Shown: piece by piece, positions 11,419 through 20,031 of the stretch
Layout: the number at the start of each line of letters is the position of its first letter
Position numbering within the stretch: position 1 is the stretch's first letter
Origin: Galdieria partita
Lineage: Eukaryota > Rhodophyta > Bangiophyceae > Galdieriales > Galdieriaceae
Length of the DNA: 64,000 nucleotides
Assembly: GCA_025991245.1 (NCBI GenBank)
Contig: BQMJ01000056.1
Coordinates: forward strand, 62,001 to 126,000
Reading direction: 5' to 3'
Notes under the pieces: model-generated
What the model was told of the DNA's origin: nothing
The model's input: the letters and a program-made list of their open reading frames with translations, nothing else
Databases searched by the model: none
Translations under genes and position numbers: made by a program

Positions 11419-12744
11419 TTATGGCGAGCCAGCTGGGCCAGCAGGTGGCATAGGTGGCATAACTGGTGGTGAAGGTGGAGGAGGTGGAGGTACGACAGTA
11501 ATTGGATACAATCCTGGAACAGCAACATAATAACCATCCAGAATACTAGGAGTCCAAGTAAGGAAAGGTGCTTCCAACTTGGCATCTGCGAAGACATATC
11601 CAACTTTAACTGTACCAATTTGTCCTTTGTTTTCTAGCATTTTCCCTTTTCCGTAACCAACAACAACGTTTTGTAGTTGAAGTCTTTCGATATTCACATC
11701 CTTTCCAACAGAGAAGTAATGATGTCCAGCTGGAGGATTATAAAAGTCGACGCCATCCAACTCGATGATGGAATAATTGGTTGGATAGTGCAAGTCGAAC
11801 ACATAGTCTCCCATGCTTTCATCAATATTAAACCAACAGTTTTTGATAAGAATAACGCTAGCAGGAGGATCGAATTTGAACTGTCCTTTAGTAATAGGTG
11901 TATTAGAAATAGCTCCAATAACTCCATCGGTGATATAGAGATTGATACTTCTGGCATGAATTCGAGCACCTCCTATAGGATTAGAAAAGTAGAGACCTCG
12001 AATAAATGTTGCACCTCCTCCAGTTGAGAAGCCAATAACGGCATGTTTCTTTCCATGATCAGAATAACCGTCTACAAAGATTGTATCCAATAAACTATCT
12101 TCGTTGCCATCCATACAAAGATGGAAGTCACTAAAGTTCCTATAAAAGGCAATGCGGCTAACAACATTGTGAGGAATATTTTCTGGCATGCTAAGATCAA
12201 TACCAGCAACACTGGTCCCGTAGATATTCCCAACAACACCAAAATCAGTGAGAATCTCGTTCAGCTGGCCCCAATAATAACCCACATTCTTTGGAATCTT
12301 TTGTTTTAAGATGGTAATGCCGCTTTTGCTAACATCTTCCAAAATAGTGGAATGAGGACCAGAACCTCTCAACGTAAATCCACCCCATTCGGGAAGATAA
12401 ATCGTCGAGTTTATTTTGAACTGTCCTGGACCCAAGAAAACAACGGGTGCATTAGATTCCAAAGACTTCCTAGAAGTTGGATTCAAGTTAATATCTGTTA
12501 AGAAGGTGGCAGCGTAATCCAATGCTTCTTGGATACCAGACGTGGTTGTATTTGGAGTATGAGGACCAAAGTCGGCTCCTTCATCTGGCTCAGCAGAAAC
12601 TGTAATGATAAACTTTTTCCTCTCAAAGGCGTCTGCTAACCTACTCTCCAAAAACTTGAGCTTAGCTTCATCATCATAGCTAGCAACAGATAAGGTTGCA
12701 AGCAGAAAGAGAACACTAACAGTGAGAAGGTACTTCAATTGCAT
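11419..12744 (-). CDS. Secreted beta-helix (pectate-lyase-like) protein with Pro-rich tail
   Basis: Single exon, 441 residues. An N-terminal signal peptide (residues 1-21, Lys followed by a Leu/Val-rich core ending SVASY) directs secretion. The body contains repeated short beta-strand units with Asn/Asp turns and a GPGQFKINST stretch like the start of right-handed beta-helix folds of the pectate lyase superfamily. At least five Asn-x-Ser/Thr sites are present. The last ~25 residues are almost only Pro, Val, Met and Gly, which suggests a cell-wall-associated or hydroxyproline-rich tail. No catalytic residues of known polysaccharide lyases can be picked out, so the enzyme activity is unknown. 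It could be a structural wall or surface protein. Confidence 0.75.
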   Translation of the reverse strand: MQLKYLLTVSVLFLLATLSVASYDDEAKLKFLESRLADAFERKKFIITVSAEPDEGADFGPHTPNTTTSGIQEALDYAATFLTDINLNPTSRKSLESNAPVVFLGPGQFKINSTIYLPEWGGFTLRGSGPHSTILEDVSKSGITILKQKIPKNVGYYWGQLNEILTDFGVVGNIYGTSVAGIDLSMPENIPHNVVSRIAFYRNFSDFHLCMDGNEDSLLDTIFVDGYSDHGKKHAVIGFSTGGGATFIRGLYFSNPIGGARIHARSINLYITDGVIGAISNTPITKGQFKFDPPASVILIKNCWFNIDESMGDYVFDLHYPTNYSIIELDGVDFYNPPAGHHYFSVGKDVNIERLQLQNVVVGYGKGKMLENKGQIGTVKVGYVFADAKLEAPFLTWTPSILDGYYVAVPGLYPITVVPPPPPPSPPVMPPMPPAGPAGSP

Positions 12745-13528
12745 TGCTGCCTTGAATCACAATCCCAGAAAGTTCTTTCTTGCGATCCCTTTAAAAAGGC
12801 ATGTGCCTTTTCTAGAAAATCAGTTGATACCAAGCGAACAGACGTTTCCCGAAGTCATTCGACCCAATCTTTCGAAGTTTGGATCTTTTGTCGTCCAATG
12901 GAATTTGCTGTCCATAGTCTAGAAACAGGGACATTCTCAGAAAGGCGTCATTGTGTTCACCCGCATTTGCGCCATTTGGCAACTCATCGTGCGTCGTTAT
13001 TCTGTCTTGATAGTGGGATGGATTGTATGACTGGTTGGAAAAGGTATTTGGAAGACTTTACTAGTATATAGTTTTTAATCGTTCCTTTTTTAGCAAGTTG
13101 GTAACGCGAAACTTGAATACGTAACTTGGTTGGAAATAAGATGCCCTTATTTGTCAACTTTGAGCTACAAGTCTTAGAGACTCTATGAAATATGTTGTTT
13201 ATTCATTCCAGCGAAAGCATTCCTTTATAAAAACGACAACTGGGAAAGCTGGCCTTCTATCACTAGAGCTTGAATTCTTTTTACACATAGAGCTATGTTT
13301 AGGTTATATAGATCAAATAGGTTTCTTGCAACTAGGCTCTTTTGCCTTGTATAAAAAAAAGGTCTCTTTTTCATAGAAAGTCATTGGACTAGCTAGCTTT
13401 ATATATTTGTCAATCATTCAGTTCTTAGCATGATAACTTACGAATTGAAAAGGTGAGCCTACTGAGGGCTATTTGGAAGGAACCTTGTCACTGTCTTCAG
13501 ACTCTTGTAAAATATTGAATAGTAACAA
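12745..13528. other. Intergenic region with an unassigned 57-codon ORF
   Basis: A 784-base gap between the divergently oriented beta-helix and shikimate kinase genes. It should hold both promoters. An ATG-started frame at 12898..13071 (57 codons, His- and Cys-containing, matching nothing I know) could be a real small gene, but has no other support. Near the right end, GTGAGC...CTTCAG at about 13453-13500 looks like a 48-bp intron in the 5' UTR of shikimate kinase. Confidence 0.35.
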
Positions 13529-14367
13529 ATGACAAGTAGTTTCACCCAGAAACAACCAGAAAGTGGATTTGTTCCGTTGACACTCACTCTTTCTGTCAAG
13601 TGTCGTTTCAAGTCCTCTTTCTTGCGGTTACCCCCTAAATATGTCTTGCTCAGACCTTGCAGAAAACTTCGACCTATTTGGAGATTTTATAGAAGCAATA
13701 TTTGTCGTTGTTGTACATCAGATCAATCAGACGTTGTAGTGGAGTTGCAACAACTTCTACAAAAGACCCCTATTTACTTGGTTGGAATGATGGGAAGCGG
13801 AAAGAGTACTATTGGACAGAGCTTGGCCACAAAGCTAAGTTATTCGTTCTTGGATACTGATCAAGTGATAGAACAAGTTGAACAGAGGAAGATTACTGAA
13901 ATATTTGAACAGGATGGAGAAGAGAAGTTTCGAGATATGGAAAGCAGTGTACTTCACCGAATACAGCCTTGTCTTGGGTGCGTGGTTTCCACTGGAGGCG
14001 GTATTGTTTTAAGAAGTAGCAATTGGACTGTTCTTCGTGTAAGTTTTTTTGGTGTTGTTTGTTTTTATTTATATCTGGATAGAGTGGTATTGTAGTATTT
14101 TTGGATGTGAGTGTTTCCACCATTATGAAAAGACTATTGAATGATACAAGTCGTCCTCTCTTACAAGGTGCTGAACCTCAAAAAAGATTAGAGCAAATAC
14201 GCAACACAAGATTACCGCTTTATACAAAGGCAGATATTCATATCCGTTTGAATGATTCTTATATGGAAGAGCAATTGACTCTAGAGCAGTGGATCGATTG
14301 GATAACAACGCGACTAGTTGAATTTCTAACTACACAACAATACCGTTCACCTCGTAATCTGTCATAG
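13529..14367 (+). CDS. Shikimate kinase, plastid-type
   Basis: Two exons, 13529..14038 and 14083..14367, with a 44-bp intron; 264 residues. It phosphorylates shikimate in aromatic amino-acid synthesis. The first ~75 residues are rich in Arg, Lys, Ser, Leu and Cys with almost no acids, typical of a plastid transit peptide. The kinase core then shows the P-loop GMMGSGKST, the substrate motif LDTDQVIE, the lid-proximal EEKFRDMES with its shikimate-binding Arg, STGGGIV, and SRPLL in the lid. The stop lies only 11 bases from the stop of the convergent AP-3 delta gene. Confidence 0.95.
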
Positions 14368-14378
14368 TATTTTCCTAT

Positions 14379-17124
14379 TTACCACTGAATCAAACTTTCT
14401 TCTGTTTGTTCATTTGTTGGTGGCATATTATGCTCTGCTGCATCCTTATTTTTGGACCGAGATTTCTTCTTTTTCTTTGATTGTTTTTTACGATGTGACT
14501 TACTGGATGTAGCTTTCACGTCGCTAGAGGAGGGCACAACTTCTTCTTGTAACGATGAAATATCGATGTATTCTAAACCTCTTTTACCTTCTAATGCTTC
14601 ATCTTGCATAGCGGCACTTTCATAGGGATTCGTATCCTTCAAATTCTCTATAGGAGGCTTTTCCAATCCCATCAATATTTGCACTGTTTCATCTTTAGAT
14701 AAGGCCAATGTATATTCTTCTTCCATCGGATCTTCCGAACGATCGTTTGGGGAAACTTCAGCTGATCTCTCTTTACGGGATTTCGGTCTTTTCTTTTTAC
14801 GACTTGAGGAAATATAAAATGGATCATTTTTGGAATATAAACGAGGCTTATGAATATTTTTTCGAGACTCTTTTTCCATCGGTTGTTTGGAAACACTGTT
14901 TTGTAACCATTCTTCTTCATGTTGATGTATATCTTTCCCTTGAGCAATCATTTCATTTCGTTCTTCGTTATCCAATATACTCTCATTCCATTTCTTATTC
15001 CATTCAAACGGTTGATATTTGGATTGTACCGTCGAGTCCACCGGTTTGAGTGGCTTTTCAAACACCTGTATCAAATCAGCTACAGCTACGTCATCCACTA
15101 CAGTGACTTTTTCATCCTTTATTTGCCACAACTGAGTCAAAAGATAATAAAATAAATGTGCACGTTCTTGTACCAACGGCTGCGGATTGGCTGTCATGGA
15201 AGACCAAACTTGTTGCAAAAATATCATTCCTTCCTTCATTATACCATTCAACTCTGTACAGCTGTCACAGCGTTTCCAACATTGTAGAAACAATTTCCAA
15301 CTCGCAAAGATGGCCAATCGATAACCTGACGAATGAGAACAAAACAAATGCTCCTCTAAAAGACCTCTCCACGCCAACATGGGCTGTTCTACCCAGCTGC
15401 TATATTCCCCCAATATCCAACATGCAGCAAATAACAAAGGCTCCGACAACAATCCATTTTCATGCTTTGCAAAAGAAGAAGATTGACTCAGAATATCCGT
15501 CACTTGAAACAATCCGCTACTGCTATCGAGCACTAACTTTTTTCCTCTTGACAACCATAACCATTCCATGGCTATATTCACTGCGACTTTCCGACATGAC
15601 TCGACTCTTACTACAATATCCACAAACTGACCAGCAATTTTCATCATATGTACAATCGAAAACTTATTATCCATATAAAGCTTCACTAATCCATGAAGAA
15701 TAGAATAAAGATACCAATGAAAATCGGAAAAACTAGACAAATTAGGGAATCCTTCTTCTCCATTGAAACTATAGGAACCTGCGTCCAACAAAGTGTGGAT
15801 AAGTGAATCTCGAAAACCACGGGAATCCAACCACTGGCTTTCCTCTCGCAATTTTCTCATAAGAATGCGAGCAATTTCCTTAAAATTGGATTTCGAAATG
15901 AGTCTTCGAACCAAATCCAACGCTCTCCGTCGAATGGCATCATCAGAATCATCCAAACAATCGAATATCTTTCCAAAGTAAATATAAAACTTAAATAACA
16001 ATTCATCACTTACGATATCTTTGTGACGATAGATAACTACTGGAAAACTGCTTTCCAATTTCTTCATCAGGAATAGCGACAAATATTTCAAGTTGGGATC
16101 TCTTTCGGATAAAAACATACTCAACCTTTCCGAGCACAACTCAACAGCTTCTCTTTGATCTAACATTCCGCAAGCAACTGTTCGACAACACTCAAATAAC
16201 AAAGATTTGGCTTTGGTATTCTTCAACATATTCTGTATCAATGGCATTAATTTCTTGGACAGTCGAGTCTCCACCTGGCAAAGAGAAGTTAAAGTCTTTA
16301 ATATCTTGATAGACATCCAATTATTCGACGAATGCTGCAACAAGTGATACAATCTGGGTATATAAGGTACGACTAATTTGGGATTTCGGTTTGCCAACTC
16401 TGCAAAAACTGTAACAGCTGCACAAAGAACTGAAGTATCACTGTCATCTAATCTTTCTTTTAAACGAGGCAACACTGAAGTAGTAGCTTCTGGATAGACA
16501 AGCAAGACACGAAAAACAACAAATATAGCTTTCTTTCTAATATAAGGCTTGGGACTTGACAACAACTGAGAAACATCGCCAACACACTCCCTACCAATCT
16601 CCTCACTGACTATACAAGAAAGAAAACTCAATGCAAGAGAAGCGTTCAATGACTGCACGTTGGACAAATCCTATCAACAAATATAGGGGTTTCATAGAAG
16701 CCTGGCAAAACTTTCAAAGAAACTCACCTTCTTTAACAAGTTGGTTGTTAATAATAGCACGTCTGTAGAAGGACTTAGCGTCAGGGAGGCAACGAGATAC
16801 CCAGTTCTCTTCATCCACCATTCCTGTCTACTCATCACTTCAATAATATGAAAAGCTTCCGAAGACACATTGTAGCCTTGTAGCTGAAACTACAAGCTGT
16901 GAGTTACCTTACTGGTAGCGAAAATATTAGCTTACATAAATTAGCTTGAGCACTGCAATAGCCTTTTCACTGGGTTCCGTTGATTTGCATTCTTGTTGAA
17001 CTTGTGCAAATTTCTTGGCAATATATTCAGTTTCATCTCTGCGATGGGCACGAACCGATCGAATGAGATCCTGCAAAGACTGTTGAAAGAACCCTGAAGA
17101 GTAATTCGCGAGTTTTCCAGTCAT
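14379..17124 (-). CDS. AP-3 adaptor complex subunit delta
   Basis: Three exons on the minus strand, 17124..16936, 16883..16728 and 16670..14379; 878 residues. It is the large subunit of the AP-3 coat that sorts cargo from endosome or trans-Golgi to vacuole. The N-terminal adaptin fold is clear: LQDLIRSVRAHRRDE, GYLVASL, PYIRKKAIFVVFRVLLVYPE, NNWMSIKILKTL and SLLFECCRTV follow the delta-adaptin order. From about residue 660 the chain turns into a charged Lys/Glu/Ser hinge with a basic SKSHRKKQSKKKKKSRSK segment, as in other delta subunits, and there is no C-terminal ear. The start MTGKLANYS is used because the longer frame begins with TTG. Confidence 0.93.
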
Positions 17125-17225
17125 AACTAGGCAACAGCTCTTGGAATACCTCAATCCAACTCTCCTCCTTTAACAAATCATTCAAGAATACTTAAGATTC
17201 GTCGGCCAGCCATTGTGTTGTTCGG

Positions 17226-19940
17226 ATGCCATTGCCAGGGAGTCTCAAGAGAGTGGCCGTTGCTGCCCTTAAAAAGCAAACCAAGAATAGTAGCTATCAA
17301 CCTTTTTTAGCAGATTTGCAGAGAAATAGAAATTATTTCAACTCGGATGTAACTATTCAAAGAAACAATACACAGATGAATAATCCTAGCTTTGAGCTCA
17401 TAGAACAACTACCGTCTTGTAAGCGCTTAGATTGGGGAATATTCAATAAGGCTAGATTTCAACTTCAGTCCATCTTATCTCGTGGTAAATGTCAAGGAAC
17501 TATGGAGAATAAGGAGATTGGAACATTCTCGCGAAAATCTTCTCGTGACCAAAACGACAAAGCAAATGAGAAGACTCTTCGTTGTGCTGCATCACCTTGG
17601 ACTTTAGCTTTGTCAGCAGTATTATCATTTGCAGTCTTTTGTGAAGGTACCAAAGAAGATGGGCAACAAGTAGAGAATTTGGCAATTGAAGAAAAACAGA
17701 GAAAGTTTCGCACAGTTATCGATGACTTGCAGTCCGATAATATGGAAAGTGCACAAAGAGCATTAAAATATCTTCTAGAACTCGTCCACGATGCTGACAA
17801 CCATCAATTACTTATCAACTTGGGAGTAGCAACTGCATTAGTAAATATACTTTCTCGTTCCAATCAGGAGGCAAGACTGGTACGCCAAATGAGTACTGGA
17901 GAGTCCAATTCAAGCCACACGTGTTTGGACAGAAGTCAAATTGTGTTCATATTGGCACAATTATCTCACTCAACTTGTAGCCATAGCGCGTTAATGGAAG
18001 CCAACGTAGTTTCCTCCGTTTGCGATCTACTGGACGATATGGGATGGAAAACCAGTTATCGCTCAACAGGAACATTTTCTTGGTTGCCTCAGTGGTTTTC
18101 ATTTAGCAAAGGACATAATCAAAACAGCAAAGAGAAGAACGATTCATCTACTCCAAGAGTTGCTTCCACAGTGGCACTCTCTTCCCAAGAGAATGTGGTA
18201 GGTTCTGGTTCTTTGCAGGCAAAAGATCAAAGGGACAGTATGTTTTTATCTCGAAAGTCATCTTCGTTATTACTAGATTTGAAAAGAGAGGATCAGCAAA
18301 AGTCACAGATAACCAATTCTTGTATTCAGGTTATTTCCCATTTAGCTCGTAATCCCCAATTCATAGACAAACTGGTGCAGTCTCCCGTTATCCATCCATT
18401 ATTAGATATTGTGCAGCGTGAGGAAGATTTGATTACAAGGAGAGAAGCTTTACTAGCGGTTGCTTCACTTGCCAAGGCAGAGTCCAACATGATCTTTAAG
18501 AGTGGTGCATTGACGGTGCTACTCCAATGTTGTGAAAGTCAAGATCCCCAGCTGAGTAGTTATGCAGTGGGAGCACTCTTGAATGCAATGAAACATGGCG
18601 ATATCGATACACATCGTCAGTTTATGAAGGAAGATGGTCATCGTATTTTGATAAAGCTTTGTCAAACGAAAGACAAAGCGTATGAACAAAGTAAAATATT
18701 TGCTGTACTTACCCTTGGAGAATTGTTCCAAACTGAACATCCGAAAGGAACTATAATTCGTCAAAAATTATTGCAAAGTCAAACAGTGAATGTTTGGAAG
18801 AATATTTTGCTGCAGAGTGATGAGAAAGAAGACGAAATATTGTTAAAGAATGTTTGTAAGGTATTTTGGTTATGTGGACAAAAGTCAACTTGTAGAGATA
18901 TTATCGCCAAAGAATTGGACGAGAAGACTTTAGAGAAATGGATATCCTTTTTAGGAAATGCTTCCAATGATTTGAGCTGTGCCTCTTTGTTTGCCTTGTC
19001 ATCCTACGTAAGTGATGAGAAAGTGAAACATGAGTTGGCGAAACAGGAACATTTGATTGAAAACATAGTTCCCTTGTTGGGTCGTACTTGCAACATTTCA
19101 GAGGCTGCAGTTTCCATTTTATCGTCATTATCTACGGATGCAACTATTCAAATGCAATTGTGTAAAGCAAGTTGCTTAATGGCGTTGTTAAAAATACCAA
19201 CGACACCCAATAACTCACAGTTTCTTGTTCAGTTACTGGCCAATCTTTCTAAAAACGAAGCTTGTCGAGTTTATGTGGCACATGAAGGAGGCTTGTCATT
19301 ATTATTGAAATTCGCAAACTCCAAAGATCAAACGTTGCGACAAGAAGCAGCTAGAGCGTTGTATAATTTATGTAGACCAGGTGTTACTAGAACTATGGTG
19401 GTTCAGGCAGGTGCTTTGAGAACTCTAGTATCTCTGATTTCATCTACAGATGATCCAGTAACTAGTCAATATGCGATAGGTTGTTTGTCTAGCATTGCTG
19501 AGAGTTTTGAAAATGTACCTCGGTTGGCAGAGTTAGGAGTTGCTAGTTTGTTGGTTAAAAAATTGACGAATACTCCAAAACCTTCCAAGGAGTTGCTACG
19601 ATACAGTGTTTTGTGTATTGCTGAAATGGCAAATATTATGGAGATTCATTCGATGTTGGCTGAATCTGGAGTTATTCCTTTATTATTGTCTTGTTGTGCC
19701 AGTCGAGACTTGGAAACTCAACAATACGCGCTGATGGCGTTGTGCAATCTTTCAGCGACTGAAAGTGTTCGACCTTTGTTGAAACAACAAGGTGCCACTC
19801 GTATTTTAGGAATTGTACTGCGTTCTGCTATGCCGTTACCTGAAATACAAGGAATGGCAGCTGCCATTCTTGCCAATTTAACAAAAGGGGAACAAAATAT
19901 GATACACATTCAGCCATTGTCACCAATGACAGCCGCATAG
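17226..19940 (+). CDS. Armadillo-repeat protein with one N-terminal membrane segment
   Basis: Single exon, 904 residues. The first ~120 residues are basic and Ser/Asn-rich. They are followed by one hydrophobic stretch at about 121-139 (SPWTLALSAVLSFAVF), a likely membrane anchor. From ~160 to the end the sequence is a run of ARM repeats, clearest in the last third (EAARALYNLCRPG, YAIGCLSSIAES, YALMALCNLSATES, MAAAILANLTKGE), similar to Vac8-like and plant ARM proteins. ARM solenoids bind other proteins; no catalytic motif is present. A basic leader plus a single helix suggests an organelle membrane, perhaps mitochondrion or plastid, but this is inference. It starts 101 bases from the divergent AP-3 delta start. 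Confidence 0.8.
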   Translation: MPLPGSLKRVAVAALKKQTKNSSYQPFLADLQRNRNYFNSDVTIQRNNTQMNNPSFELIEQLPSCKRLDWGIFNKARFQLQSILSRGKCQGTMENKEIGTFSRKSSRDQNDKANEKTLRCAASPWTLALSAVLSFAVFCEGTKEDGQQVENLAIEEKQRKFRTVIDDLQSDNMESAQRALKYLLELVHDADNHQLLINLGVATALVNILSRSNQEARLVRQMSTGESNSSHTCLDRSQIVFILAQLSHSTCSHSALMEANVVSSVCDLLDDMGWKTSYRSTGTFSWLPQWFSFSKGHNQNSKEKNDSSTPRVASTVALSSQENVVGSGSLQAKDQRDSMFLSRKSSSLLLDLKREDQQKSQITNSCIQVISHLARNPQFIDKLVQSPVIHPLLDIVQREEDLITRREALLAVASLAKAESNMIFKSGALTVLLQCCESQDPQLSSYAVGALLNAMKHGDIDTHRQFMKEDGHRILIKLCQTKDKAYEQSKIFAVLTLGELFQTEHPKGTIIRQKLLQSQTVNVWKNILLQSDEKEDEILLKNVCKVFWLCGQKSTCRDIIAKELDEKTLEKWISFLGNASNDLSCASLFALSSYVSDEKVKHELAKQEHLIENIVPLLGRTCNISEAAVSILSSLSTDATIQMQLCKASCLMALLKIPTTPNNSQFLVQLLANLSKNEACRVYVAHEGGLSLLLKFANSKDQTLRQEAARALYNLCRPGVTRTMVVQAGALRTLVSLISSTDDPVTSQYAIGCLSSIAESFENVPRLAELGVASLLVKKLTNTPKPSKELLRYSVLCIAEMANIMEIHSMLAESGVIPLLLSCCASRDLETQQYALMALCNLSATESVRPLLKQQGATRILGIVLRSAMPLPEIQGMAAAILANLTKGEQNMIHIQPLSPMTAA

Positions 19941-20031
19941 AGATGTGTTGTTATACATTAGACTAGTATCCATCAACACTATAATAAAAAACCAAAATGT
20001 TATCATGACTCTAGAAATAAAAATAGAGATA

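Noticed and set aside
17124-17154. Longer N-termini starting at TTG or GTG for several genes (AP-3 delta, PUS1, RING E3, GCFC, BAF60, DSP)
   Set aside because: Nuclear genes normally start at ATG, and the first ATG in each case gives an N-terminus that fits the family.
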